Shown piece by piece: positions 34,578 through 43,798 of a DNA stretch of 64,000 bases (the stretch's first letter is position 1; each line of letters opens with the position of its first letter). The position numbers were made by a program, and so were the translations under genes. The notes beneath the pieces are model-generated. The model saw nothing but the letters and a program-made list of their open reading frames with translations, had not been told where the DNA came from and searched no databases. The stretch is from Devosia sp. Its GTDB lineage: Bacteria > Pseudomonadota > Alphaproteobacteria > Rhizobiales > Devosiaceae. Location: assembly GCF_014860165.1 (NCBI RefSeq), contig NZ_JACZKG010000051.1, forward strand, positions 1-64,000, in the 5' to 3' direction.

Positions 34578-35615
34578 GTGGCGGACATCTTCCAGGACTC
34601 GTGCCTGATGGTTACGGGCGGTACGGGCTCATTTGGCGATGCAGTTCTCCGTCGCTTCCTTGATTCGTCCGTACGCGAAATTCGCATCTTCAGCCGCGAC
34701 GAGAAGAAGCAGGATGACCTGCGCAAGCTCTACGCCAGCGACAAGCTCAAGTTCTATCTCGGCGACGTGCGTGACCCGCAAAGCCTGCTTGCAGCAACAA
34801 GGGGCGTCGACTTCATCTTTCACGCCGCGGCGCTCAAGCAGGTTCCGTCCTGCGAATTCCACCCGATGGAAGCGGTCAAGACCAACGTCCTGGGCACCGA
34901 AAACGTGCTGGAGGCCGCCATCGCCAATGGCGTCAAGCGCGTTGTGTGCCTCTCGACCGACAAGGCAGTCTATCCCATCAATGCCATGGGCATTTCCAAG
35001 GCGCTGATGGAAAAGGTGATGGTGGCGAAGTCGCGGGAGCTTGGCCAAGGCCAGACCGTGCTCTGCGGAACACGCTACGGCAATGTCATGGCGTCGCGCG
35101 GGTCCGTCATCCCCCTGTTTGCCGAACAGATCAGCAGTGGGCGGCCCATCACCATTACCGACCCGCAGATGACTCGCTTCATGATGAGCCTGGATGAGGC
35201 GGTCGAACTGGTCATCTATGCCTTCATCAACGGGCAGAACGGCGACATTTTCGTACAGAAGGCGCCGGCGGCAACCATCGGAACTCTTGCCACGGCCATG
35301 GTTCAGATGCTGGGTGTGCCCGAGCACCCGATCGACGTGATCGGCACCCGCCACGGCGAGAAGCTGTTCGAGACCCTGCTTAGCCGCGAAGAAATGGCCG
35401 GCGCCATGGACCTGGGGGAGTATTATCGGATCCTCCCTGACCTGCGGGATCTCAACTACGCCAAATATGTCGATGTGGGGGAGGCCCGTATCGCCGAAGC
35501 TGCCGAGTACAACTCGCACAATACGCGCCGTCTCGACCTGCCCGCCATGAAGAGCCTTCTGGGGAGCCTCGACTATATGCAGGAGCTACTCGCGCAGCGC
35601 GGAGCGTCCACATGA
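34578..35615 (+). CDS. fnlA: UDP-GlcNAc 4,6-dehydratase/5-epimerase, FnlA/CapE/WbjB
   Basis: First enzyme of UDP-N-acetyl-L-fucosamine synthesis, an inverting 4,6-dehydratase of the extended SDR family. The 345-residue product has TGGTGSFG near residues 13-20, SRDEKKQDDLR, and the FAAALKQVPSCE-type (HAAALKQVPSCEFHP) and STDKAVYPINAMGISKALMEK segments diagnostic of this group. The start is GTG at 34578. It is followed by fnlB- and fnlC-like genes with four-base overlaps. Confidence 0.93.
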   Translation: MADIFQDSCLMVTGGTGSFGDAVLRRFLDSSVREIRIFSRDEKKQDDLRKLYASDKLKFYLGDVRDPQSLLAATRGVDFIFHAAALKQVPSCEFHPMEAVKTNVLGTENVLEAAIANGVKRVVCLSTDKAVYPINAMGISKALMEKVMVAKSRELGQGQTVLCGTRYGNVMASRGSVIPLFAEQISSGRPITITDPQMTRFMMSLDEAVELVIYAFINGQNGDIFVQKAPAATIGTLATAMVQMLGVPEHPIDVIGTRHGEKLFETLLSREEMAGAMDLGEYYRILPDLRDLNYAKYVDVGEARIAEAAEYNSHNTRRLDLPAMKSLLGSLDYMQELLAQRGAST

Positions 35616-36727
35616 CTGTTGTGGCCGTCACAGGCGCCAGCGGCTTCATTGGACGCAACCTGGTCCTGCGGCTGCGCGAGCTGAACCACAAGGTGGTGAG
35701 CATTCCGCACCAGGCCGATGATGCCGCCCTGCTCGCCGCACTGGGCGGCGCGGAAGTCGTGTTCCACCTGGCTGGGGTCAATCGGCCGGAGACCACGGGA
35801 GAATACGAAACCGGCAATGTGGGCATGACGGACCGTTTGGTCGCTGCCATGCGCCAACTGCCCACGCCGCCTCCCGTCGTCTACGCATCCTCGATCCAGG
35901 CCGCAGCAGACAATCCCTATGGTCGCTCCAAAAGGGAGGCCGAGGCGCTGATCACGGGCTATGCGCAGCAGACCTCGGTCCCCGGCTGGATCTTTCGGCT
36001 GCCCAACGTCTTCGGCAAGTGGTGCCGACCGAACTACAACTCGGTCGTGGCGACCTTCTGCCACAATGTATCGCGCGGCCTGCCGCTGACCATCATCGAT
36101 CCGGCCGCAATTCTGAAGCTGGTCTATATCGACGATGTCGTCGAGCATTTCGCCGCCATAGCGGCGGCGCCGCTGGACAGTACGATCGCGTCGGAAATTG
36201 CCCCGATATACGAAACGACAGTGGGCGATCTGGCACAGCAGCTCCAGATCTTCCGCGACAGCCGGACGACCCTGCTGACCGGGGCGGTCGGGACCGGTTT
36301 CCTGCGGGCCCTGCACGCCACCTATGTCAGTTATCTCGAGCCGGCCAATTTCGCCTATCCGCTCAAGGCCCATAGCGACCCGCGCGGCATGTTCGTCGAG
36401 ATGCTGCGGACCCCCGACAGTGGCCAGTTCTCCTTCTTCACGGCACATCCCGGCATTACGCGCGGGGGCCATTACCATCACAGCAAGACGGAAAAGTTCC
36501 TGGTCGTACAAGGACATGCCCGATTTGGCTTCCGCCATGTGCTGACCGACGAGGTCTTTACGCTCGAGACTTCAGGCGAAACCCCCACCGTCGTCGAAAC
36601 CGTGCCGGGCTGGTCCCACGACATCACCAATATTGGGCAGGAAACGCTGCTGGTGATGCTGTGGGCGAATGAACTCTTCGACCCGCAGCGCCCGGATACC
36701 GTTCCCGCGAAAGTCCTGCCCGAATGA
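35612..36727 (+). CDS. fnlB: UDP-sugar C4-reductase FnlB/CapF/WbjC (SDR plus cupin)
   Basis: Bifunctional reductase-epimerase of 371 residues in UDP-L-FucNAc synthesis. The N-terminal SDR domain has VTGASGFIGRNL (6-17) and NPYGRSKREAE with the catalytic Tyr/Lys. The C-terminal cupin domain (about 250-371) has the metal-binding pattern GGHYHHSKTEKFLVVQG. It overlaps fnlA and fnlC by four bases. Confidence 0.92.
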   Translation: MTVVAVTGASGFIGRNLVLRLRELNHKVVSIPHQADDAALLAALGGAEVVFHLAGVNRPETTGEYETGNVGMTDRLVAAMRQLPTPPPVVYASSIQAAADNPYGRSKREAEALITGYAQQTSVPGWIFRLPNVFGKWCRPNYNSVVATFCHNVSRGLPLTIIDPAAILKLVYIDDVVEHFAAIAAAPLDSTIASEIAPIYETTVGDLAQQLQIFRDSRTTLLTGAVGTGFLRALHATYVSYLEPANFAYPLKAHSDPRGMFVEMLRTPDSGQFSFFTAHPGITRGGHYHHSKTEKFLVVQGHARFGFRHVLTDEVFTLETSGETPTVVETVPGWSHDITNIGQETLLVMLWANELFDPQRPDTVPAKVLPE

Positions 36728-37857
36728 AGAAGCTCAAGGTCATTACCGTCGTTGGCACACGCCCGGAAATCATCCGGCTGTCCCGGGTCATTGCCCGCCT
36801 CGACAGCGCCTGCGAACATGTTCTCGTCCATACCGGACAGAACTATGACTACGAACTCAATGGCATATTCTTTGCCGATCTGGGCATCAGGCAACCCGAC
36901 ATATTCCTTGAGGCAGCTGGCGGCGGCGCCGCCGAAACCATTGGCAAGATCATCATCGCCTTCGACAAGGTGCTGGCCGAGCAGCAGCCTGACGCGGTGT
37001 TGATCCTGGGGGACACCAACAGCTGCCTGGCGGCCATACCGGCCAAGCGTCGCAAGGTCCCCATCTTCCACATGGAAGCAGGCAATCGCTGCTTCGACCA
37101 GCGGGTGCCCGAGGAGACCAATCGGCGCATCGTCGACCACACCGCCGACATCAACATGCCCTATTCCGACATTGCGCGCGAATACCTGCTGCGCGAAGGC
37201 CTGCCGCCCGACAGGATCATCAAGACGGGCTCGCCGATGTTCGAGGTGATCAACCACTATCGGGCGGCCATCGAGGCCTCGACAGCGCGCGAGGACCTGG
37301 GTCTCGCGCCTGGTGGCTACGTCGTGGTGAGCGCGCACCGCGAAGAGAACATCGATTCCGAGATCAACTTCGCCAAGCTGGCCGCGGTCCTCAATGGCGT
37401 GGCGGCGCAATGGGACCTGCCCGTGATCGTCTCAACGCATCCGCGGACGCAGAAGCGGATCGACGCCGCCGGGACCACCTTCCACCCCAATGTCCGGCTG
37501 CTCAAGCCAATGGGGTTCACCGACTATGTGCATCTGCAGATGCATGCGCAGGTCGTGCTGTCCGATAGCGGTACGATCACCGAGGAGTCGTCCATCCTGA
37601 ACTTCCCGGCGGTCAACATCCGCGAAGCCCATGAGCGGCCGGAAGGCATGGAGGAGGGAGCGGTCATGATGACAGGCCTGGACCTCGAGCGTATCCTGCA
37701 GGCGATGAGCATTCTCAAGAGCCAAGGGCGCGGCGAGCAGCGCACGCTGCGCCAGGTGGCCGACTATTCCATGCCGCAGGTGTCCGAGAAGGTCGTTCGG
37801 ATCATTCACAGCTACCGCGACTACGTGATGCGGACCGTTTGGCGGCAGACGGTCTGA
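36724..37857 (+). CDS. fnlC: UDP-GlcNAc 2-epimerase family, FnlC/CapG/WbjD
   Basis: Non-hydrolysing UDP-sugar 2-epimerase of 377 residues that gives UDP-L-FucNAc. Visible motifs are VVGTRPEIIRLSRV (10-23), HTGQNYD, ILGDTNSCLA, HMEAGNRCFDQRVPEETNRR and DSGTITEESS, all characteristic of this family. With the two preceding genes it completes the pathway from UDP-GlcNAc. Confidence 0.93.
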   Translation: MKKLKVITVVGTRPEIIRLSRVIARLDSACEHVLVHTGQNYDYELNGIFFADLGIRQPDIFLEAAGGGAAETIGKIIIAFDKVLAEQQPDAVLILGDTNSCLAAIPAKRRKVPIFHMEAGNRCFDQRVPEETNRRIVDHTADINMPYSDIAREYLLREGLPPDRIIKTGSPMFEVINHYRAAIEASTAREDLGLAPGGYVVVSAHREENIDSEINFAKLAAVLNGVAAQWDLPVIVSTHPRTQKRIDAAGTTFHPNVRLLKPMGFTDYVHLQMHAQVVLSDSGTITEESSILNFPAVNIREAHERPEGMEEGAVMMTGLDLERILQAMSILKSQGRGEQRTLRQVADYSMPQVSEKVVRIIHSYRDYVMRTVWRQTV

Positions 37858-37860
37858 TCC

Positions 37861-39108
37861 ATGCGATTGCTCGTCGTCAGCCAGTATTTCTGGCCTGAGA
37901 ATTTTCGCATCAACGATCTGGTGGCCGAGCTTGTCCGACGCGGACACCAGGTCACGGTGCTGACGGGCGAGCCGAATTATCCGGCCGGCGAGATTTTCTC
38001 AGAGTATCGCAGCGACAAGGGCGCCTTCGCGAGCTTTGCGGGTGCCGAGGTGATTCGCGTGCCGCTTCGCCCCCGGCACAAAGGCAATTTCAACCTGGCA
38101 CTGAACTATCTCAGCTTCGTGGTATCAGCGAGCCTGTGGGGGCCCTTGAAGCTGCGCGGGCGCCGTTTCGATGCCATGTTCGTCTATCAGCCGTCGCCCG
38201 TCACCGTCGGCATCCCGGCCATGTTGATCAAGGCGATCAAACGGGTGCCCGTGGCCATGTGGGTGCTCGACCTGTGGCCACAATCGCTGTCCGCGGTTGG
38301 CGTCACGCAGTCGAGCGTCATTCTGGGCTTGGTGGACGCACTGGTGCGCGTGATCTATCGCAGCGTCGACCTGATCCTGGTCCAGTCCCGCAGCTTTGTC
38401 GCGGAAATCTCGCGACAGGCGGGCGGCGCGGAGAAGATCGCCTATTTTCCCAGTTGGTCCGACGACCCGGGATCGGAAGCACCTGTCGAGCCAGCGACCG
38501 AGGTTCCAGCTTCGGAGGGCCGGTTCTCAATCATGTTCACCGGCAATGTTGGTGACGCCCAGGACTTCCCGGCAATCCTCGATGCTGCGGAACTGCTGCG
38601 CGACGAGCCCGTGCGTTGGCTGATCGTGGGAGATGGCCGCCGGTCCGAGTGGCTTGCCGACGAAATCGCTCGCCGCAACATGGAGGACCGGATCCTGCTG
38701 CTCGGCCGTCACCCGCTCGATCGCATGCCATCCTTCCTGCTGCATGCCGATGCCGCGCTCGTGGCCCTGCGCCAGGAGCCAGCCTTTGCCATGACGATAC
38801 CGGGCAAGGTGCAGACGTATCTGGCAGCCGGCAAGCCCATCCTGGCGATGATCGATGGTGAAGGGGCCGAGGTGGTTCGCATGGCCGGTGCTGGGTTTGC
38901 CGCACCGGCCGGCGATGCTGCGGCCCTCGCCAGGGCGGTTCGGCAGATGATGGCAATGCCCGCCGAGCAGCGCATCAGCATGGGCCGTAGCGGCCGGGAT
39001 TTTGCGCGCCGCGAGTTCGATCGCGATACTCTGGTCGACCGTCTGGAAAGCCAGCTCAAGCAACTGGTGGACAGCAGCGGAAGGCGCGATGGCGTTGCAG
39101 GAACGTGA
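37861..39108 (+). CDS. Glycosyltransferase family 4, WbuB-like, probable L-FucNAc transferase
   Basis: GT-B glycosyltransferase of 415 residues starting MRLLVVSQYFWPENFRINDL, the N-terminus typical of WbuB/WcaI-type enzymes. The donor half has FTGNVGDAQDFPAIL, WLIVGDGRRSEWLADE and GKVQTYLAAGKPILAMIDGEGAE. Enzymes of this type commonly follow fnlABC, and it starts three bases after fnlC, so L-FucNAc transfer is the likeliest role. Confidence 0.85.
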   Translation: MRLLVVSQYFWPENFRINDLVAELVRRGHQVTVLTGEPNYPAGEIFSEYRSDKGAFASFAGAEVIRVPLRPRHKGNFNLALNYLSFVVSASLWGPLKLRGRRFDAMFVYQPSPVTVGIPAMLIKAIKRVPVAMWVLDLWPQSLSAVGVTQSSVILGLVDALVRVIYRSVDLILVQSRSFVAEISRQAGGAEKIAYFPSWSDDPGSEAPVEPATEVPASEGRFSIMFTGNVGDAQDFPAILDAAELLRDEPVRWLIVGDGRRSEWLADEIARRNMEDRILLLGRHPLDRMPSFLLHADAALVALRQEPAFAMTIPGKVQTYLAAGKPILAMIDGEGAEVVRMAGAGFAAPAGDAAALARAVRQMMAMPAEQRISMGRSGRDFARREFDRDTLVDRLESQLKQLVDSSGRRDGVAGT

Positions 39109-39278
39109 GGGCTGGCACGATTGCCACTCTGCGCAGAATTCGCCTTCCAGCCCCGGGCAAATTATGATTAACGGTGGCACGGTTCATTGCGGCCTGCCCG
39201 AATTCGAGGTAGCGCCAACCAGATGTTTCGCTGGCACCCGGGCCGGCCATGCTTTTGTGACTGAAGAAGGAACCTTGA

Positions 39279-40595
39279 ATGGAACGGATCCCATCGCCGC
39301 GCGGAGTTGACAAGAGTCAGTTTTCGGCCGACCTCACCGACCCCGGCACGATGTACGGACTCCCGCAGGAAGTCGTGTTCTGCAAGCGCTGCGTTATTTC
39401 CAACCAGCGCCCCAATTCGGCGGTTGAGTATCAGCACACCAAGGCCTCCAAGAAGAAGACGATCCATTTTGACGAAGAGGGCATTTGCGACGCCTGCCGC
39501 TTCGCCGAGCGGAAGAACCAGGTCATCGACTGGCAGGAGCGCGAGCGCGCTTTGGTCGAAGTCTGCAACCAGCATCGCAGCAAGGACGGCAGCTATGACT
39601 GCATCGTCCCGGGCTCCGGCGGCAAGGACAGCTTCTACGCGTCCCACATCCTGCGCACCAAGTATGGCATGCACCCGCTGACCGTTACCTGGGCGCCCCA
39701 TATCTATACCGATTGGGGCTGGAAGAACTTCCAGAGCTGGATTCACGCTGGCCACGACAACATGCTGATGACGCCCAATGGCCGCGTGCATCGCCTGCTG
39801 ACCCGCCTGGCCGTGGATCTGCTGTTCCACCCGTTCCAGGCCTTCATGTTCGGCCAGAAGTCGCTAGCGCCCAAGATGGCGCTGCTGCACAAGATTCCGC
39901 TGGTCTTTTATGGCGAGAACGAAGCCGAATACGGCAATCCGATTGCCGACACCGAGACCGCCAAGCGCGACTGGTCCTATTTCACGGCGGCCGACCAATC
40001 CAAGGTGCATCTGGGCGGCGTATCAGTGACCGACCTCAAGAGCCAGTTTGGCGTCGTCCATCAGGACCTGCTGCCCTATCTGCCGGCCGATCCCAACCAG
40101 ATCGAGGAGCAGAAGGTCGAGGTGCATTACCTCGGTTACTATCTCAAGTGGCACCCGCAAAGCGCTTACTACTACGCCGTGGAACATGGCGGCTTCATTC
40201 CCTCGCCGGAGCGCACGCCGGGTACATATTCGAAGTATAACAGCATCGATGACCGCATCGATGACTTCCACTACTACACCACCGGCACCAAGTTCGGCCT
40301 GGGCCGCGCCAGCTATGATGCGGCGCAGGAAATCCGCTCGGGCGACATCGACCGGGACGAAGGCGTGGCGCTGGTGAAGCGCTTCGACCACGAGTTCCCC
40401 GAACGTTTCGCTGACGAGATCTTCCGCTATCTCAGCATTCCGGAAAACGAGTTCCCCGAAGCGAGCAAGATGTTCGAGGAACCCATCATGGACCGCGACT
40501 ACTTCACCCGGCTGACCGACACCTTCCGCTCGCCGCATCTGTGGAAGTGGCAGGACGACAAGTGGCAGCTTCGCCACGCCGTCTGGCACCAGTAA
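39279..40595 (+). CDS. N-acetyl sugar amidotransferase, set 2 (long form)
   Basis: PP-loop enzyme of 438 residues, about 65 longer than the set 1 copy. It has two CxxC pairs (C35/C38 and C70/C73) and a variant PP-loop SGGKDS at 113-118 in place of SGGVDS. A GAAGGA ribosome binding site lies seven bases before the ATG. A 170-bp gap upstream suggests its own promoter. It is followed by HisF- and HisH-like genes and then by nonulosonate genes. A similar linkage is known from Legionella legionaminic acid and PseA-type systems, so it probably forms an acetamidino group on the nonulosonate or its precursor. Confidence 0.86.
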   Translation: MERIPSPRGVDKSQFSADLTDPGTMYGLPQEVVFCKRCVISNQRPNSAVEYQHTKASKKKTIHFDEEGICDACRFAERKNQVIDWQERERALVEVCNQHRSKDGSYDCIVPGSGGKDSFYASHILRTKYGMHPLTVTWAPHIYTDWGWKNFQSWIHAGHDNMLMTPNGRVHRLLTRLAVDLLFHPFQAFMFGQKSLAPKMALLHKIPLVFYGENEAEYGNPIADTETAKRDWSYFTAADQSKVHLGGVSVTDLKSQFGVVHQDLLPYLPADPNQIEEQKVEVHYLGYYLKWHPQSAYYYAVEHGGFIPSPERTPGTYSKYNSIDDRIDDFHYYTTGTKFGLGRASYDAAQEIRSGDIDRDEGVALVKRFDHEFPERFADEIFRYLSIPENEFPEASKMFEEPIMDRDYFTRLTDTFRSPHLWKWQDDKWQLRHAVWHQ

Positions 40596-40653
40596 GCGGC
40601 CCCGGAATTGCCTGCCGCCTCCACCGGAGCGGCAGGCATGGAAGTGAGATCGA

Positions 40654-41415
40654 ATGAGCAATCTGCGCATAATTCCCCGCCTGGACATCAAGGGAAAGAA
40701 CCTGATCAAGGGTGTCCAGCTCGAGGGCCTGCGCGTCATGGGCGACCCCAACGAGTTCGCGCTGCGCTACTACGAGGCTGGTGCGGACGAGTTGGTCTTC
40801 ATGGACATCGTGGCCAGCCTCTATGGCCGCAACAACCTGTCCGACATCATCTCGCGCGCCGCCGACCAGGTTTTTATCCCGATCACTGTTGGCGGGGGCA
40901 TCCGCTCGACCGACGACGCGCGCCATATCCTGCGCTCGGGCGCGGACAAGGTGGCGATCAACACCGCCGCGGTCGCCCGCCCTGCCCTGATCTCCGAAAT
41001 TGCCCACCATTTCGGCTCCCAGGCCATGGTCCTCTCCATCGAGGCCAAGCAGGTTGCGCCTGGCCGGTGGGAGGTTTTCACGGATAATGGCCGAGAACGC
41101 ACAGGCCTGGACGTGCTCGAATGGGCGGTCCAGGGCGTTTCGCTGGGCGCCGGTGAAATCCTGCTGACCTCTGTCGATCGCGAGGGCACCCGGAAGGGTT
41201 TCGACGTGGACCTCATTCGCAAGGTCAGCGATGCGGTGACGGTTCCCGTGATTGCCAGCGGCGGAATGGGAACGCTGGACCACTTCGTGGCGGCTGCGAC
41301 AACGGGGCGCGCCGACGCTGTCTCGATGGCCCATGTGCTCCACTACAAGACCCTGGCCTTGGGTGAAATTCGCGCGCGCGCGTTATCCGAAGGCCTGGGA
41401 GTAAGGCAGATATGA
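40654..41415 (+). CDS. HisF-like ammonia-channel protein, set 2 (D130 replaced by E)
   Basis: TIM-barrel HisF relative of 253 residues. Here D11 is kept (IIPRLDIKGKNLIKG), but the second catalytic position, D130 of HisF, is glutamate (MVLSIEAKQ). The N-terminal LDIKG..LIKGVQLEGLRVMG signature differs from both true HisF and the WbuZ copy at 22416. It is likely an ammonia conduit between the HisH-like protein and the 438-residue amidotransferase. It overlaps the HisH-like gene by ATGA. Confidence 0.86.
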   Translation: MSNLRIIPRLDIKGKNLIKGVQLEGLRVMGDPNEFALRYYEAGADELVFMDIVASLYGRNNLSDIISRAADQVFIPITVGGGIRSTDDARHILRSGADKVAINTAAVARPALISEIAHHFGSQAMVLSIEAKQVAPGRWEVFTDNGRERTGLDVLEWAVQGVSLGAGEILLTSVDREGTRKGFDVDLIRKVSDAVTVPVIASGGMGTLDHFVAAATTGRADAVSMAHVLHYKTLALGEIRARALSEGLGVRQI

Positions 41416-42065
41416 CCACCTCCCGCAGCGTTACCCTGCTCGACTACGGCATGTGCAACATGCTCAACGTTGCTCGCGCCTTCGAACGGGCCGGCGCGGA
41501 CCTCAAGGTCACAGACGACCCGCGCGACGCGGCAGTGGCCGACCGGCTGGTCGTCCCCGGTGTCGGCGCCTTCGCCGACAGCATGGTTGAAGTGACGCGT
41601 CGGGGCCATGGCGACGCGATCAGGGCTTTTGCCGAAACCGGTCGGCCGCTCTTTGGCATCTGCGTCGGCATGCAGATCCTGTTCGAGGGCAGCGAAGAGT
41701 TTGGCGACAGCCCCGGCCTGGGCGTCATCGCGGGCCGCGTCATGGCGGTGCCCGCGCAGACGACAGCTGGTGTCCCGCAGCGCGTGCCGCATATCGGCTG
41801 GAACGAGTTGCTCATTCCGCCGTCCCGCAACACCTGGGACGGTACCATCATGCAATCCCACGTGTCGAAGGCCCCGGCGGTCTACTTCGTCCACTCCTTT
41901 GTCCCGCACCCGGCGGACCCCAGGGACAGGCTGGCCGATTTCGACTATGGCGGGCATCGCCTGTGCGCGGCGATCAAGCGGGACAATATCACCGCGACGC
42001 AGTTCCACCCGGAACGCAGCGGCGATGTGGGGCTCGCCTTGCTGGGCAGCTTCATTGGCTCCTGA
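41412..42065 (+). CDS. HisH-like glutamine amidotransferase, set 2
   Basis: Class I glutaminase of 217 residues with an intact triad: C84 in GICVGMQ, H199 and E201 in QFHPERS. DYGMCNMLNV near the N-terminus replaces the DYG.GN.. motif of true HisH with an extra Cys. Supplies ammonia for the set 2 amidotransferase. It ends three bases before the CMP-sugar synthetase gene, tying amidation to the nonulosonate pathway. Confidence 0.86.
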   Translation: MTTSRSVTLLDYGMCNMLNVARAFERAGADLKVTDDPRDAAVADRLVVPGVGAFADSMVEVTRRGHGDAIRAFAETGRPLFGICVGMQILFEGSEEFGDSPGLGVIAGRVMAVPAQTTAGVPQRVPHIGWNELLIPPSRNTWDGTIMQSHVSKAPAVYFVHSFVPHPADPRDRLADFDYGGHRLCAAIKRDNITATQFHPERSGDVGLALLGSFIGS

Positions 42066-42068
42066 GAT

Positions 42069-42770
42069 ATGAGAACGCTGGCAATCATACCTGCCCGGGG
42101 CGGTTCTAAGCGATTGCCCGGCAAGAACATCAAGCCCTTCGGCGGTGTCCCCCTGATCGGCTGGTCGATCCGTTTCGCGGTCGGCTACCCGGGTTTCGAC
42201 CACGTTGTGGTGTCGACGGACTCTGCCGAGATCGCGGCGGTGTCGAGAGCCGAAGGGATCGAGGTTCCGCGGCTGCGACCGGCCCATCTTGCCACGGATA
42301 CGGCGGCCACCATCGACGCGATCCTTGACGTCATCGACGCCGAGGCGGCCAGTGGCCGCCAGTTCGATGCCGTTGCCTTGTTGCAGCCGACCTCCCCCAT
42401 GCGCCTCTCCGAGCGGTGGGACGCGGCGCGAGCGCTGCTGGATGATAGCGCGATAGACGCCGTAGTTGGGGTTGCGCCTGCCCGCACCCACCCGTTCCAC
42501 ACCTTTTCGCTGGGTGACCGGGGCGAGCTGGCGCCGATGCATGACCCTGCAAAGCTGAAGCTGCGCGGTCAGGATCTTCCGCCGGCAGTTGCAGTGGCCG
42601 GCAACCTTTATCTGGCTCGTACGGCTGCCTTGCAGCAGTATCGCACCTTCTTTCCCGAACGGATCGCCGGTGTATTGTGCGACCAGCCGTTCGAAGCCAC
42701 CGACATAGACGACGAACTCGATTGGCTCATCGCCGAAACCATCGCCACCAAATATGGGATCACACCGTGA
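42069..42770 (+). CDS. neuA: CMP-nonulosonate cytidylyltransferase (NeuA/LegF-like)
   Basis: Activates a nine-carbon sialic-acid-like sugar with CTP. The 233-residue protein starts MRTLAIIPARGGSKRLPGKN, the CMP-sugar synthetase nucleotide loop, and has STDSAEIA, LLQPTSPMR and the DIDDELDW acidic motif near the C-terminus. Context (NeuC-, NeuB-, NeuD-like, aminotransferase, dehydratase) suggests CMP-legionaminic acid and not CMP-Neu5Ac. Overlaps the next gene by GTGA. Confidence 0.9.
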   Translation: MRTLAIIPARGGSKRLPGKNIKPFGGVPLIGWSIRFAVGYPGFDHVVVSTDSAEIAAVSRAEGIEVPRLRPAHLATDTAATIDAILDVIDAEAASGRQFDAVALLQPTSPMRLSERWDAARALLDDSAIDAVVGVAPARTHPFHTFSLGDRGELAPMHDPAKLKLRGQDLPPAVAVAGNLYLARTAALQQYRTFFPERIAGVLCDQPFEATDIDDELDWLIAETIATKYGITP

Positions 42771-43798
42771 GCACGTTCATAATCGCCGAAGCTGGTGTCA
42801 ATCACGATGGAGACCCCGAGCGGGCCATCCAACTCGTCGAGGTGGCGGCACAGAGCGGTGCCGATGCCGTGAAGTTCCAGACATTCTCGGCGGACAAGCT
42901 CACGCGCAAGGGCGCCGAGAAGGCCGAGTACCAGAAGAAGATGACCGGCGACGGCGATCAGCACGCCATGCTGGCCAGGCTGGAAATGTCCGACGAGCTG
43001 CACCACGCGCTGGTGAAACGCAGCGCCGAACTCGGTATCGAATTCATGTCGACAGCATTTGATGCCGACGCGCTCGATTTCCTGGTGTCGGTCGGCATCC
43101 GCCGGATCAAGGTGCCATCAGGCGAAATCACCAACCTGCCATTCCTGGCACATATGGCGTCCAAGGACCTGCCGATCATCGTCTCTACCGGCATGGCCGA
43201 CATGGCTGAAGTCAAGGGCGCCGTGGACGCGATACGCGCCGAGCGGAACCGCTTGGGCTTTACCGAGCCGCTGGAAGACATCGTCACCATCCTTCACTGC
43301 ACTTCCAACTACCCCGCCGCGGCTAGCGATGTGAACCTGCGGGCCATGCTGAGCATGGCCGATGAGATCGGCCTGCCCGTGGGTTACTCGGATCACACGC
43401 TGGGTATCGCGATCTCCACGGCTGCCGTTGCCATGGGCGCCACGGTCATCGAGAAGCACTTCACGCTGGACAAGACGTTGCCCGGCCCCGACCACTCTGC
43501 TTCGCTGGAGCCGCATGAGCTCAATGCCCTGGTCCGCAGTATTCGTGACGTAGAGGCCGCGAGGGGCGACGGTATCAAGGCGCCGACGGCATCCGAGCTT
43601 CCGGTGCGCGCGCTAGTCAGGCGCAGCGTGACCACAGTGCGTGACATTGCGGCTGGCGCGGCGCTGACAGCCGATGACGTCGCGCTGCTGCGGCCGGGAA
43701 CCGGCATCCCTCCGGCTGAGTTCCAATCGGTGCTGGGCAAGCGCACCAGGCAAGCCATACCGGCGGGCCAGACGATACAGTGGACCGATCTGCAGTGA
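42767..43798 (+). CDS. neuB: Nonulosonate synthase (NeuB/LegI-like)
   Basis: Condenses a six-carbon 2-acetamido sugar with phosphoenolpyruvate to form a nonulosonic acid. From the GTG at 42767 (overlapping the neuA stop) it is 343 residues. The TIM-barrel domain has IIAEAGVNHDGD (4-15), VKFQTFSADKL, STAFDADALDFL, KVPSGEITN, GYSDHT and EKHFTLDK. A C-terminal antifreeze-like SAF domain (about 285-343, RRSVTTVRDIAAGAALT) completes the family layout. Confidence 0.93.
   Translation: MSTFIIAEAGVNHDGDPERAIQLVEVAAQSGADAVKFQTFSADKLTRKGAEKAEYQKKMTGDGDQHAMLARLEMSDELHHALVKRSAELGIEFMSTAFDADALDFLVSVGIRRIKVPSGEITNLPFLAHMASKDLPIIVSTGMADMAEVKGAVDAIRAERNRLGFTEPLEDIVTILHCTSNYPAAASDVNLRAMLSMADEIGLPVGYSDHTLGIAISTAAVAMGATVIEKHFTLDKTLPGPDHSASLEPHELNALVRSIRDVEAARGDGIKAPTASELPVRALVRRSVTTVRDIAAGAALTADDVALLRPGTGIPPAEFQSVLGKRTRQAIPAGQTIQWTDLQ

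Noticed and set aside
42069-43798. True sialic acid (Neu5Ac) synthesis
   Set aside because: The neighbouring aminotransferase, PglD-like acetyltransferase and 4,6-dehydratase are needed for 5,7-diamino nonulosonates and not for Neu5Ac, so a legionaminic-type product is more likely.
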